Below, piece after piece: positions 11,621 through 22,307 of a stretch of 64,000 nucleotides of DNA. Below the pieces are notes generated by a model. It was not told the origin of the DNA. It did not search any database and saw nothing but the letters and a program-made list of their open reading frames with translations. Origin of the DNA: Eunapius fragilis (taxonomy: Eukaryota; Porifera; Demospongiae; Spongillida; Spongillidae); the NCBI GenBank assembly GCA_963681505.1, contig OY811972.1, forward strand, positions 13,421,898 to 13,485,897, in the 5' to 3' direction. The first letter of the stretch is position 1, and each line of letters opens with the position of its first letter. Made by a program: the position numbers and the translations under genes.

Positions 11621-11983
11621 TCATGAGAAGTTCTCAGCCTGCTCAAGGGACATATGGCGGAACAGTGACACTGGCTGCAGTGCTTTCTTTTTGCACAACA
11701 AGGAACACTCATCACTGACCATACGGGACACTTCGGACACAGCCTCCTGTCTGAGATGAGGATTGGCAAAAAAGGCCTTACAAATGGACTTCATGCTGTC
11801 GCCTGCCAATGCCTTTTCATATTCACGACTCACAACTGTGATCACATCAGCACCATTTCTAGGTGAGTACACAGAAATCTGTATACATTGTGCACTATTA
11901 GTATTAAGAACATTATACTTTACCTTAACTGATGTAGGAGCAGCCAATGCATCTTCAGTTGTGTTATCACATGGGTCCAACAC
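11621..11983 (-). pseudogene. Unidentified element-internal frame
   Basis: A 120-residue minus-strand frame, with charged helical sequence (VSREYEKAL, VSRMVSDEC) and several cysteines. No domain recognised. It lies between the inverted repeats and so probably belonged to the element. Confidence 0.3.
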
Positions 11984-12186
11984 TATTGAGCTTGGTTCCG
12001 TAAATGTGGTGCATGTAAATTTGGTTATGTAGATGAATTATTTATACAGCGTACCTTCAACAGGATTCTGAGATACGTACGTTTGGGGCAACTATCACAT
12101 CTAGCACTTGGTCCCCTGTACCATCTGTAGTACCTGGTCCCTGGCTCAGTACAATTATCAGTCTGCGCTGTGCAAGCATAAATATA

Positions 12187-12456
12187 TCAAGTGGGATTTA
12201 TTTTGTCTTTTTTATTTCTCTTACAGTTATGGCAATCAGGATAAGTAAGCCTTCTTCTAGGACGCTCAGCAGTCAGCCGCTTGGCCACAGGTCTACACTG
12301 GCTAGTGTGAAGAGATGCCTCAGGGCCACTGGCGTCTTTGGTTCTCTTTCGTGTGACCTGAGCTCGAGAACCCATGGCACCACCTGTGCCAGAGGGTAAG
12401 GCTTTTTTCTTCTCGTAACTTGACTTGGCTGTTGTTATAAATGACTCTGCTGACAA
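12187..12456 (-). pseudogene. Unidentified basic, Cys-containing frame inside the TIR element
   Basis: An 89-residue minus-strand frame, rich in Lys/Arg with a YPDCHNCKRN segment near the end that could be half of a zinc finger. An acceptor-like tract lies upstream. Function unknown. Confidence 0.25.
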
Positions 12457-12863
12457 AAATTTCCTATTGCAGATTCCTCAGATGAACTTGGCCAAACCAT
12501 CGTCTGGAGCCACTGGGACATTAGCAACCCAGCTGAGCTTAACTATCTGCAAGACCTGAAGTCAGAGACTTCAAAGAAAAGAGTGCTACACTGTAGCAAC
12601 AGTGATTGAGACTATGGCCACGCACGCGCTGCGACAGAACCCCGAGTTGGGAAGATTCTCAGATAGCCAAATCACAGCGGTACACACAAAACATAAAGCA
12701 CACACTCAGCATGCAACCACTGCTTGCCAAGTTCCCACAATGCTTCTGCCTCTGCCTCGGTTGTCACAGCTTTTAATAGTGCCGGTCCATCACGTGCGAA
12801 GATGCTTCGAGAAGCTCCTATGCAATCAGGGACATACAGTCTGGCTGCATTAAGTCCAAACAT

Positions 12864-13133
12864 CTAACAATTTACACCCACACTTCTATTATACCTATAA
12901 CAGCAATCACTACATACACAATGTGTTGGAGGCACGACACTGCCACAAATCCTGCAAGACCATGACTCTTTCCTTGTATCCATGCTTTTCTTAGCATTGA
13001 TTTTGTGTATTTGGTGTATATTTCGAAACAAATCCTCGTGCGACTCATATACGACGGTCTGGGACGAGGTAAAGCTTGCGCGGAGACGAATTAATATATG
13101 GAAAGGTTCACAAACCAAATTACAACAGTACAC
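12864..13133 (-). pseudogene. Unidentified Cys-rich zinc-ribbon-like frame inside the TIR element
   Basis: The C-terminal part reads WSCRICGSVVPPTHCVCSDC, two CxxC pairs in the spacing of a zinc ribbon. The frame lies against the right inverted repeat. Confidence 0.35.
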
Positions 13134-13388
13134 GATTCACCACTTTCTGGTGAATGGATAGCGCATGCGCACAAAGACCATTTCCATCACTACCAGGCCC
13201 TATTTTTTTATCCCGCTAACTTTAATACAAAAATAGGGCCTGTGATGGTTGTACTACTATCAGTCTGGTGACTTGATCGCATCCCTTTTGTGGACTGGTT
13301 GGTATCATGAAATCTCATGACCACAATAATGTGGATAACGGTACTGGACAAACAGTACTAGTTCCTACATTATTTAGCATTAGTATTG

Positions 13389-13640
13389 CGGAAACTTTCT
13401 GTCCTTTGTTTGTCTTGTGGATATGACTTTACCAACCTACCACCCGAAAGGCGGAGCCTTAGCAGAACAATTTCATCTAGCGTTGTACGTTTATGGCGGA
13501 TGTTCGCACAAGATGAGCTGTCGCTAGGAGGTTTCCCTGTCGATATTGTTGAGGATTTATTTGATCCTGTTAGCTGTAAAATGTGTCGTGCATGTTTTAC
13601 TGCCTACACCAGTATGGTAAAACATGTGGGAAAACAAAGG
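13389..13640 (+). CDS. Possible zinc-finger coding exon, unidentified
   Basis: An open frame with two cysteine pairs about 60 residues apart (LCLSCGYDF near the start, CKMCRACF near the end) and an intervening ERRSLS..LWRMF segment. No ATG starts it, so it would have to be an internal exon or a relic; a possible GC-type donor lies near 13651. It sits just outside the TIR element and 0.3 kb upstream of a receptor gene. Similar Cys-pair exons occur in transposon proteins of basal animals, but I cannot name the family. Confidence 0.35.
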
Positions 13641-13883
13641 AGCAAAATTCAGGCAAGATTTATATTATTCATAATGTTATGGCTTATCAGTGGGGGTTAA
13701 TGACTACATGCTTGTAAGTGAGGCATAGTCAGATTCATGCTACTGCACGAATTCAGTGCAGCAGTCCGCAAGACGGATGCGAGCAAGTCTCCAGACTGAT
13801 AGTATAGTAGTACAACCGTCAGTCTAGTAGACTCCCTTCTTAATTGTATATTAATTAGAGTACACGGTATCATTTTTATCATA

Positions 13884-13891
13884 TTACGTAA
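13884..13891 (+). promoter_or_regulatory. TTACGTAA box upstream of receptor 1
   Basis: A perfect 8-bp palindrome 30 bp before the ATG. The surrounding attacgtaacgtta.ttaacacgcg is conserved before the other receptor copies. TTACGTAA is the known consensus for PAR-bZIP/C/EBP-type factors; use as such here is inference. Confidence 0.45.
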
Positions 13892-13920
13892 CGTTATTTA
13901 ACACGCGTGGTAGGGAACTG

Positions 13921-14883
13921 ATGGCAGCGACTGACAATATTTCCAACTGCTCGTCGCCTACAGTGGAGGAGGAGAAGATCGTGTTCGTCTTATTCTCCAC
14001 CTTTGCAGGGATTGCTATCTTCTTCTACGTCACATCCATCCTCGTGATAGTCAAGACCCGTACGTACCGGCTCTTCCTTCACCGCCTGACCCTCTACCTC
14101 GCCTTTAGCGGCATATTGCTTTCGCTGACCCTGGTACTCCAAATACTGCCAGTGGATTTAAATCAGAACACTATAAAAGTTAGGGTGGGTTTAGAGAACT
14201 TGTGTGTATTCGCAGGTTTTCTGCGCCAGTATATGGTCTTCCTCCAAGCGCTCACTGTGGTGTGGATCTGTTTCTACATCTTTCAGCTAGTCGTGCGGGA
14301 GAGACAGCTCAAGAAGTTGAAGTACGAGCTGATCGGAGTTGTTACGGTCGTCCTGGTTCCGTTCCTGTTCACCTGGGAACCGTTCATCACCAACTCGTAC
14401 GGCCTGCGCGAAACTCGGTGTTGGATAATTGATGATGACTGCTTCGACCCCTACGATATCGCCTTCGTGTACCAGATGGCCATCAACTTGATACCCAGTT
14501 TCTCGCTGACGATCCTGAGCTTAATTCTGATATGTTTTGCCTTGGTTTCAGTGACGAAGAAAACGATCGGAAGGAATTTGCAGCGCCACCACTGGTTGGC
14601 GATAAAGGAGATACTCCCCCTGACTATGTTCCCTTCCGTGTACCTTGCAATCGGTTTGGGGAGGATAGTCGCTATGGTTTCCGGCAAATTTTCTTACGAC
14701 GTAGCTGATGCCTTCTTGGTTCTGGAACAGGCGAACTCCTTTGCAGTCCCGTTATCCCTTCTGGTACGTCTCAGTATACGTGAAAGGCTGTGCCGGGGCG
14801 TCCCAAACAAAGTAACAGAAATGGAGGCACTTCCGTCAACTATAGTCACAATCGATGCAAACATCGTAAACCAGCCCGTGTAA
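13921..14883 (+). CDS. Seven-transmembrane receptor, intronless, 320 aa (receptor 1)
   Basis: Single-exon frame with seven hydrophobic segments at about residues 20-44, 55-77, 95-125, 137-155, 180-211, 229-252 and 261-284. The short N-terminus has NIS and NCS glycosylation sequons. C95 at the top of TM3 and C167/C174 in the second extracellular loop could form the usual receptor disulfide. The third inner loop is short and basic (TKKTIGRNLQRHH). There is no DRY after TM3 (LVVRER instead) and no NPxxY in TM7, so class A membership is uncertain; it belongs to a local, lineage-expanded family also found at 16.1, 20.7, 22.3, 24.0 and 38.8 kb. The start is supported by conservation of MAA(T/A)(D/N)N in all copies. 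Ligand and G protein are unknown. A possible polyadenylation signal follows at 15100. Confidence 0.85.
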   Translation: MAATDNISNCSSPTVEEEKIVFVLFSTFAGIAIFFYVTSILVIVKTRTYRLFLHRLTLYLAFSGILLSLTLVLQILPVDLNQNTIKVRVGLENLCVFAGFLRQYMVFLQALTVVWICFYIFQLVVRERQLKKLKYELIGVVTVVLVPFLFTWEPFITNSYGLRETRCWIIDDDCFDPYDIAFVYQMAINLIPSFSLTILSLILICFALVSVTKKTIGRNLQRHHWLAIKEILPLTMFPSVYLAIGLGRIVAMVSGKFSYDVADAFLVLEQANSFAVPLSLLVRLSIRERLCRGVPNKVTEMEALPSTIVTIDANIVNQPV

Positions 14884-15099
14884 AATTGTTGAGGCAAACC
14901 AATGATAAATAGACCTTTTCGCTGCAGTTCTTAAGTTGGCAATATTTGTGCCTGTATTATTAGATTGTGTGAATTTAGGGCGTGTGCAAATTTTATGTAG
15001 TTCGCATACTATTGTATACTGAATCCATTTTGACATATAGTTAATTCTATTGTTTTAAAAATAATACAATTTTTGAATATATATTACAGGAGTACAAAA

Positions 15100-15105
15100 A
15101 ATAAA
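15100..15105 (+). terminator. AATAAA polyadenylation signal candidate for receptor 1
   Basis: First canonical AATAAA after the receptor stop codon, about 217 bp downstream, in AT-rich DNA. Confidence 0.4.
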
Positions 15106-15179
15106 GGAGTGCTAACAAAATATTTTTTTTGCTTCTATTGAGAGAGAACTAAATTTATAATAATTTGATAATGCATGAG

Positions 15180-15930
15180 CATGGAATATAGATAAAATAG
15201 ATTAAGATACGAGAGAGTCCGGACCATTATTGCTCTCACAATAGATCTGGTCAAGGTTAGATTAAGCCTGCTGTATATTTCGTACACACAGCTACTCTTT
15301 GAATTTGGAGACCCAATGGCAAGCTGGGTTGCTAGACGGGAAAATGTGTCCCTAGCCTCCTTCCCCCAATTCCCATAGGTCTCCACTGCCAGAGGGACAC
15401 ACACACACCCTTGCTCACTGCATTTGGGATCATTAGCCTTGTGCTTGCGGGTTTCTGCTGATAGAGCTGCGATGCCTGATGTGATGCATGCTTGATTGAT
15501 TAAGTGAGGCAACAGAGAGGGGGGATGACACGGTGAAATCGAAGGCAGCAAATCTGCCAGTAATCCAATCACGAACCGAATCATCAGCTGGGCGGGATCG
15601 AGAACCATCAGGTGTCAAGTTGCTACCAACTTCAACGTGAACACCAAGATGTGCCTGGTGACAGAAATCAACAAAGACATCTCGGAGTCGATTATGTCGT
15701 GTGACCACATCTCCACCCTTCTTAGTTCTTACATGTAGCAGCATGGTGACCCAGGAGATCTAATGCTGTGTTAGGACAAAGAGAACAGGAAAGCCCTCTT
15801 GAAATATCCAGTCCCAGCCACCACCTAAAGCCTACACAGAACTCATGGGGGTCGAGATGTAAACCAAGCTCTACATTAAGCACCACTGAATATTTGACAT
15901 ACAGTACCTTACGTGTAACATGCATGTACG
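15180..15930 (-). pseudogene. Retroelement C-terminus: CCHC zinc knuckle plus restriction-like endonuclease
   Basis: On the minus strand, a CSLC..H(4)C knuckle (CSLCPNTALDLLGHHAATC) is followed by GGDVVTRHN, then a SRPADD..RDW..FAAFDFTV segment, then, after one frameshift near 15510, RKHKANDPKC, VPLAVETYGNWGKEA and SRLN. CCHC followed by RHN and RPD/DxT motifs is the layout of the PD-(D/E)XK endonuclease at the C-terminus of R2-like non-LTR elements; that family call is inference. Related pieces lie at 26.9, 60.6 and 61.6 kb. The reverse transcriptase is not seen here. Confidence 0.65.
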
Positions 15931-16076
15931 TATTGTATGCAGTAACTTTCTACCGAGGCATTCAACCCTTGAGCAAAGAGCCGCTTATTATTTCAACACC
16001 CTTCCACCCATGCTCCTTTCGCCACACTATGTAAATGAGCCATGCAGCGTCTATTGTAACCAAAGGCATACATCGT

Positions 16077-16205
16077 TACTATCACGATGATGGATGCCAC
16101 GTAGAAGAAAATAGCAATCCCTGCAAAGGTGGAGAATAAGGCGAACACGATCGGCTCCTCCTCCGCTTTAGGCGACGAGCAGTTGGAAGTTATGTCAGCT
16201 GTCAT
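16077..16205 (-). pseudogene. Receptor fragment (first 43 codons, through TM1)
   Basis: An ATG at 16205 starts a copy of the receptor N-terminus (sequons NCS, acidic segment, complete TM1) but homology stops after codon 43, before the first intracellular loop, and the frame runs on into unrelated sequence. The upstream TTAC(A)TAA box at 16234-16241 is retained. A truncated relic, or possibly a decoy start if still transcribed. Confidence 0.85.
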
Positions 16206-16863
16206 CTCTATGGACCACGCTTGTTAAGTAACGTTACATAATATGCTAAAATCACACCATGCACGTACGTTAATCATGCGTTAACTCCTATTTATAATTC
16301 GAATTCGTAATGAACTGGCTATATTTACAAGTGAGGCCTGCATGTCATCATAACACATGATAGATGTCAACGTTGTCCTGTTCAAAATGGACGATGGACT
16401 ATGTATTCTTTCCTCCTAGCTTATTGCGCACGAAAAACGCAAGTAATTTTATAAGATGCTAATTGCAATTACGCTATATCATTTTGACCCTACATCAATT
16501 TATAAATGAGCCATATTCTGCCTATAGCTGTCCGTCTGTGTACACTTATTTCTAAATGCGTGTGGAAGGCCTGTCTGTCTGACTGACAGAGTCCATCATT
16601 TAAATTCTATTTGGGGCATGATATGAAGACTGGAGGCTGGGTTCGGGCTGGTAGACATGATACTAGGCTGTTGCTTGACACTAAATGAGTGGCACTACTG
16701 ACAGGCACACTAAATCACAAGACTCAGTGCTGGTGTGTAGTTGGCAGGATAATGGAGACTGGAAGCTAGATTCGAGTCTTTACTAGGCTGCCGCGTGATG
16801 GCAAATGACTGCCACTTGCCCCAGTCTCTGCTTCAGAAACAAGAATGTCCAGAGGTACATATT

Positions 16864-16948
16864 CAGTGGCGGATCCAGGGGGGAGGGGGGGCACCGGGGG
16901 CCCGTGCCCCCCCCCCCCCCCCCCCCCCCCCCTCCGGATCCGCCAGAT
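16864..16948. mobile_element. Short hAT-like MITE with poly-C core (cagtggcggatcc ends)
   Basis: cagtggcggatcc at 16864 is inverted at the right end (ggatccgcca); between them are GGGGGA-type runs and over 20 consecutive C. Related elements: 25256, 46041, 58793 and 60629. Ends beginning CAG(T/G)GG are typical of hAT transposons; target duplications are unclear. Confidence 0.65.
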
Positions 16949-17110
16949 ATGACAACATACCCAGAAGCATCAGCTGTTAGAATGATTGGATACTGTGGAT
17001 TATAGTGTACCAACACCCTTGATGGCTGCAACTGTGTTTTGGCTAACTGAAATACCTCCTCACAATCTCTTGATCAATTCCACTTTGTTTCCGATCTTAA
17101 AAGCCTGTTC

Positions 17111-17310
17111 AGTGGGGTGCCATACCTGGGGCACATAATTGATGCGGAAGGATTGCATACTGCACCAAGTAAAACCGAAGCTATCGAGCAAGCCCTACCA
17201 CCGGAAAACACTCAGGAGTTACGTTCCTTCTTAGGAATGTTAAATTACTATGGAAGATTTGTGTCACTACCTAACCTTTCCACAATTCTACACCCCTTGG
17301 CCATAAACTG
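17111..17310 (+). pseudogene. Ty3/Gypsy RT-RNase H junction fragment
   Basis: The frame gives VPYLGHIIDAEGLHTAPSK, then ELRSFLGMLNYYGRF..NLSTILHPL, the conserved segment just after the Gypsy reverse transcriptase catalytic core and the start of the RNase H connection. It lies in opposite orientation to the RT fragment immediately downstream. Confidence 0.85.
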
Positions 17311-17334
17311 ACATTTGCTTCTCTTCGCTTTAAC

Positions 17335-17700
17335 TCCATGATTTTGCAGTCGCGACAGCAGTCTCTAAGTTGTCTCGATGAGCTTCATCAGTGGGCCCCG
17401 TTACCAAAATGTCATCCATATAACAAAACACATTGGGTATCCCCTATAACATCAAGTCCATTATCGTTTGAAAAATGGCTGGAGCTAGCCGAGGCCACTC
17501 CAAAAGAAAGACGTGTACATCGGTACAATCTCTGGTGAGTAGGAATGGTGAGGATGGCCCATCCAAGGTTTGTTGCTGGTATGCCTGGGACAAGTCAATC
17601 TTGGAGAAGGTCTTTCCTCCAGCCAGAGTAGCGAATATGTCTTCTGGTTTTGGAAGGGGGTATTGGTCAACATTTATAATATTGCAATGCTTCATCTTTC
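17335..17700 (-). pseudogene. Ty3/Gypsy reverse transcriptase fragment with YMDD box
   Basis: Minus strand, from 17700: INVDQYPLPKPEDIFATLAGG, KTFSKIDLSQAYQQ, then after frame damage APAIFQTIMD, and in another frame FCYMDDILVTGPTDEAH with the catalytic YMDD. These are RT motifs A-C of Ty3/Gypsy pol. At least one frameshift and one stop make it inactive. Confidence 0.85.
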
Positions 17701-17839
17701 CTTAATTCCGAGCTATAAATTGAATGCATGCTGTGGTGAGCTATGTAGAGTTCATTGTGCAAGCTTGACACCATACTACATCAGAACTATTTTTGTGGAG
17801 CCACTGAAAGCTGGTTGTGCATGGGGGGTTGCGTGCATT

Positions 17840-18270
17840 AGGTCAGAGCTGGTTGAGGGACCAGAGTTGGTTGAGGGACCAGAGCTTGTTGAGGGACCAG
17901 AGCTGGTTGAGGGACCAGAGCTGGTTGAGGGACCAGAGCTTGTTGAGGGACCAGAGCTAGTTGAGGGACCATGCAGAGCTGGTTGAGGGACCAGAGCTGG
18001 TTGTGATGCCAGGGCTGGTTGTGAGGCCAGAGCTGGTTGAGGGGCCAGAGCTGGTTGAGGGGCCAGAGCTGGTTGTGGGGCCAGGGCTGCATGGTGGTGG
18101 GGCCAGAGCTGGTTGTGGGGCCAGAGCTGGTTGTGAGGCCAGAGCTGGTTGAGGGGCCAGAGCTGCATGGTGGTGGGGCCAGAGCTGGTGGTGGGGCAGG
18201 GTTGTGGGGCCAGAGCTGGTTGTGAGGCCAGAGCTGGTTGTGCAGAGATCAGAGCTGGATGTGGAGCCAT
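17840..18270. repeat. 18-bp minisatellite (agagctggttgagggacc), >20 copies
   Basis: Tandem 18-bp units, homogeneous at the left (agagctggttgagggacc) and changing to agagctggttgtggggcc with small insertions (atgcatggtggtgg) at the right. Open in several frames on both strands because of its period. It lies between two Ty3/Gypsy RT fragments. Confidence 0.95.
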
Positions 18271-18359
18271 AGCTTGTTATGGAACCAGCAACGTAATGTT
18301 AGGTTAAAAATTAACAGTATCAAGTCCAACTCCCCAGCCACGCAGTGTTACAGTTCAGT

Positions 18360-18790
18360 TGGCTGCAGAATACACTATATGTATTCTAGTCGAGAACCAT
18401 GCAAATGCATACAGGCGGAGTTGCACCACACCCAATTTTGTCCAGTCCTTAATAAATTGTTCAATGGTAGGTAGAATGGTCACAAAAAAATTTTTAAGGA
18501 ATTTACCGTAATAATTTAGCAATCCCAAATATGCCTTTAATTTTCTCCCCCCACGTGTGCACTCCTTCAGCATCTATGGTATGCCTCAAATACTCAACAG
18601 AGTCCTTAAAGAATTGACACTATTCCAGTTCTAAATGCACTCCCTGACTCTGAAGACTTCAATAGCTCCTCCAAATGTAACAGATGCACAGCGTCTATGT
18701 AATAGATTACATGTGGTATCCCTGCCAACAAGGTATCCATTACTCTTTGAAAAATTGCAAGGGCCGAAGCCACTCCAAATGGTAACCTGT
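18360..18790 (-). pseudogene. Second Ty3/Gypsy RT fragment, degraded
   Basis: Minus strand from 18785: RLPFGVASALAIFQRVMD, then YYIDAV where YxDD is expected, then a diverged copy of the YLGHxIDAEG segment near 18600 and YLGLLNYYGKFLKN at about 18500. The active-site second Asp is lost and frames shift. Confidence 0.75.
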
Positions 18791-19240
18791 ACCACCTGGG
18801 TGTTTATCAGGAACTACGGTAGTAGTTCCTATATAGGAATTGACCCGGGTCGTGAAATCATTTTAAAAACACGACCCGCGTAAAACTCGCGTACCAAGAA
18901 ACGGATAGTTTAGCTCTTTGTTGCTATCGAACCAGAAGGCAAAGGCGGTCATTTTAATGTTTTGTTCCAGTCTTTAAACTGCTTTTTTTTTCAAGAGAAC
19001 AAAAAAGCTCGTGTTTTTCCTCGTCCCAGGCCAATTCGCTTTAGAATCTCCTGGAAGGACATTTTCAGGTATCAGATAAATGAACAAAGCATGAAACTGA
19101 CATACGTAATCGTTACGTAATGCGGAGTGCTATAATGAAGCGTTCCCACGGCAACATTCACGAATTGTGCAGCTTGGGAATCGCAGTTGTGCAGTTTTCA
19201 CCACTTTTGGCTAGCGAAGTTGTTTTTTTTTTTTTTCAAA

Positions 19241-19351
19241 ATGCCTTCACGTCAACAAAAGAGGAGAGCTAAACGACGAGAGGAATACCTCCAAATCGAG
19301 ACGGTCGACGAGTTACTGTCCTCCCGCTTCGGTACAATTGCTGATCCTTAA
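19241..19351 (+). CDS. Short basic ORF, unidentified (36 aa)
   Basis: ATG after a 16-T tract opens a very basic N-terminus (MPSRQQKRRAKRREEYLQ) that stops after 36 codons. It resembles the beginning of a truncated mobile-element protein; upstream sequence carries a family B repeat (acacgaccc, ctcgtcc). Likely not functional. Confidence 0.25.
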   Translation: MPSRQQKRRAKRREEYLQIETVDELLSSRFGTIADP

Positions 19352-19469
19352 CAAAAGCGGGCGTCTGCTCGTGACGGTAATTGAAGTGCCGGGGGGTGGG
19401 AGGGGAGGGGGGGAACTGCGTAAGTGCCTGTTATTCAATTAAAGAGGCTACGTCATAACTATAACTTGT

Positions 19470-19980
19470 GAGCACTTGCCTATATCTTCATCTTCCTCGC
19501 CGACGTCCACCCAACTGGCTTTATTCCTTTTTATAAACCCCTTGGATTTACACACTCTAGCCATGTGACCTTTCTTGTGACACTTACGACACACAGATAG
19601 CTCCATCCTTTCCACACCGAAAACAACGTCCCCCCTGATGTTGTTCCCTGCTATATATATATATAGTTCTTTTCTACCTCAGGACTTCTAAAGGCTTATC
19701 CGACTAACCTTAATAAGTTGCCCCTTCAAATCCTTTCATCTCTTTGGTGCTTTGTCAGACGCTTTGATCAAAGTTAGCTGTGCCTCAGAAGCAAGCGTCT
19801 TTGCGCACTCTCACTTACTAAGCCACATACCAGTCTATCACGCAATGCTTCCTCACACCCTCTTCGCCAATTGTCGTGTCTTTGCCGATGCTGGAAAATC
19901 CTCCGCGGCGGGTGACCGTAACTTGTTGATAACTGATGCGCATGCGCATGCTGATATTACAGTCTCCTTCACGGGCAATT
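19470..19980 (-). pseudogene. Ty3/Gypsy gag fragment with CCHC zinc knuckle
   Basis: Minus strand: EEALRDRLVCGLVSES.QRRLL..LTL.KA, typical of the gag capsid C-terminus, then across a TA microsatellite a knuckle CRKCHKKGHMARVCKSK (C-x2-C-x4-H-x4-C). Part of the first knuckle (CFRCGKDG) survives in another frame. Together with the RT relics at 18.8-17.3 kb it indicates one decayed minus-strand Gypsy element. Confidence 0.75.
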
Positions 19981-20278
19981 AGAAGTATTGCCAGCCGTCC
20001 CTATGCACAGCCATGCACCGGCCGACACCAAGCGTGTTATGTAATGCTAAATCATTACAAGCTGGATATTTCGTTATGAGCTGGCTATACATATATGGCC
20101 TGTCATCAAAGCCGTCTTTCCTATTGTACTGCTCAGGTGGGATACAATAATGGCACATTATACCTCTGCATGGTTTCTCGTCCAAACATACTGGTTCGAT
20201 AAGGCAACTGTAGAGATGGTAATAGTGGATCCTAGTCATGTTCCACCTCCTGCGCGGAACTGCCATTATACTCAACAT
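19979..20278 (-). other. 99-codon frame of unknown meaning, kept in all three units
   Basis: A Cys-containing minus-strand frame (CRGIMCHYC, then DRPYMYSQLITKYP). The equivalents at 21632-21931 and 23285-23584 are intact with only three residue changes. No family recognised. The intact state may simply reflect the recency of the duplication; it could also be a fragment of the adjoining retroelement. Confidence 0.25.
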
Positions 20279-20606
20279 CTCTAGATCTAACCAGTCCTAT
20301 TAAATCGTTCAACAAATCCATCAGATTGGCCATGGGGTCGTTCGTACCAAGCAATTAACAGATCGACACCTAGACAATTTCCTGTGGGAGGTGCAAGTTC
20401 AAAAATACAACTTACTATCCACTTAGTTTACACTAATATCTATGGTCTACTTACCTAGGAATTCTAGGATGAACACAACCCACTCCGCGACGACGCTTTC
20501 TTGAAGAATAGTCTATCCGGCGTCCTTTCTGAAAAAGAGGATAATTGATAATGCATTTTGGCATGTGCCTATGTCATTACGAAACATTACTTAATAGCGT
20601 AGCCTA

Positions 20607-20614
20607 TTACGTAA
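20607..20614 (+). promoter_or_regulatory. TTACGTAA box upstream of truncated receptor 2
   Basis: Same palindrome as before receptor 1, 41 bp before the ATG, with acttaatagcg and acataacacgcg around it. Identical boxes sit at 22260-22267 and 23907-23914 in the next two units. Confidence 0.45.
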
Positions 20615-20654
20615 CATTACATAACACGCGCGGTGCCGGCGACTGTGCATAGAG

Positions 20655-21068
20655 ATGGCAGCGGCTAACAATACTTCCAACTGCTTGTCGCCTACAGTGG
20701 AGGAGGAGAAGATCGTGTTCGTCTTATTCTCCACCTTTGCAGGAATTGCTATCTTCTTCTACGTCACATCCATCCTCGTGATAGTCAAGACCCGTACGTA
20801 CCGCCTCTTTGTTCACCGCCTAACCCTCTACCTCGCCTTTAGCGGCATATTGCTTTCGCTGACCCTGGTACTCGAAATACTGCCAGTGGATTTAAATCAG
20901 AACCGCGCTAAGGTTAAAGCGGGTTTGGAGAACTTGTGTGTATTCGCAGGTTTCCTGCGCCAGTATATGGTCTTCCTCCAAGCGCTCACTGTGGTGTGGA
21001 TCTGTTTCTACATCTTTCAGCTAGTCGTGCGGGAGAGTCAGCTCAAACAACTGAAGTACGAGCTATGA
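20655..21068 (+). pseudogene. Truncated receptor, 137 aa, TM1-TM3 only (receptor 2)
   Basis: Identical to the first 137 residues of the full receptor at 23955, ending KYEL followed at once by TGA where a ~230-bp repeat begins. It keeps the glycosylated N-terminus, TM1-TM3 and the second inner loop but loses TM4-TM7. Most likely a pseudogene; if transcribed, a 3-TM product might interfere with full-length receptors (speculative). Confidence 0.85.
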
Positions 21069-21300
21069 CGGGTTTGAACCCCAAGGGGTATCAGACGTTG
21101 TAACACTGGCACGAAGCTAATGCAAGAGCCCATAATCGATTTTACCAGAGGGAAATGATGTAGTATGAAGTGTTGAAAATAGGAAGTCAATAGCATTTAC
21201 GGTACGGGAGATGTAGCGATTTCGAAGTGAATCATTTTTATAACTTTATATATATATATGCGATAGGCAATTTTCGCGTGAACTGTCCCATATATATATA
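21067..21300. mobile_element. Inserted repeat, family C, truncating receptor 2
   Basis: Runs from the receptor break (gacgggtttgaacccc) to a TA microsatellite, with a gcaattttcgcgtgaactgtccc end. The same sequence is at 22720-22953, and a diverged relative (tttgaaccctactgggtatcgg..ttgtaac) at 57915-58125. The terminal motif also appears near 2722. Non-coding. Confidence 0.65.
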
Positions 21301-22307
21301 TATATATATAGTTCTTTTCTACCTCAGGACTTCTAAAGGCTTATCCGACTAACCTTAATAAGTTGCCCCTTCAAATCCTTTCATCTCTTTGGTGCTTTGT
21401 CAGACGCTTTGATCAAAGTTAGCTGCCTCAGAAGCAAGCGTCTTTGCGCACTCTCACTTACTAAGCCACATACCAGTCTATCACGCAATGCTTCCTCACA
21501 CCCTCTTCGCCAATTGTCGTGTCTTTGCCGATGCTGGAAAATCCTCTCTCTAACCCCGCGGCGGGTGACCGTAACTTGTTGATAACTGATGCGCAAGCGC
21601 ATGCTGATATTACAGTCTCCTTCACGGGCAATTAGAAGTATTGCCAGCCGTCCCTATGCACAGCCATGCACCGGCCGACACCAAGCGTGTTATGTAATGC
21701 TAAATCATTACAAGCTGGATATTTCGTTATGAGCTGGCTATATATATATGGCCTGTCATCAAAGCCGTCTTTCCTATTGTACTGCTCAGGTGGGGTACAA
21801 TAATGGCACATTATACCTCTGCATGGTTTCTCGTCCAAACATACTGGTTCGATAAGGCAACTGTAGAGATGGTAATAGTGGATCCTAGTCATGTTCCACC
21901 TCCTGCGCGGAACTGCCATTATACTCAACATCTCTAGATCTAACCAGTCCTATTAAATCGTTCAACAAATCCATCAGATTGGCCATGGGGTCGTTCGTAC
22001 CAAGCAATTAACAGATCGACACCTAGACAATTTCCTGTGGGAGGTGCAAGTTCAAAAATACAACTTACTATCCACTTAGTTTACACTAATATCTATGGTC
22101 TACTTACCTAGGAATTCTAGGATGAACACAACCCACTCCGCGACGACGCTTTCTTGAAGAATAGTCTATCCGGCGTCCTTTCTGAAAAAGAGGATAATTG
22201 ATAATGCATTTTGGCATGTGCCTATGTCATTACGAAACATTACTTAATAGCGTAGCCTATTACGTAACATTACATAACACGCGCGGTGCCGGCGACTGTG
22301 CATAGAG

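Larger units (their letters stand above)
11011..13242. mobile_element. 2.2-kb DNA element with ~140-bp terminal inverted repeats, RecQ-like helicase fragment
   Basis: The left end (caggcccta.ttt..ttaaagttagcgggac, then ggcctggtagtgatgg, ggtctttgtgcgcatgcgct, gtgtactgttgtaatttgg, gtgaacctttcc) is repeated inverted at 13098-13242 in the same order. The left end carries four copies of the ttaaagttagcgggac block (11020-11142), the right end only one. Inside are a helicase N-terminus on plus and three short minus-strand frames. No clear target duplication could be seen. It resembles degenerate helicase-bearing DNA transposons known in invertebrates, but the superfamily is unassigned. Confidence 0.65.

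Noticed and set aside
17776-18270. 164-codon Pro/Ser/Leu-rich minus frame
   Set aside because: Entirely 18-bp minisatellite; openness follows from the period.
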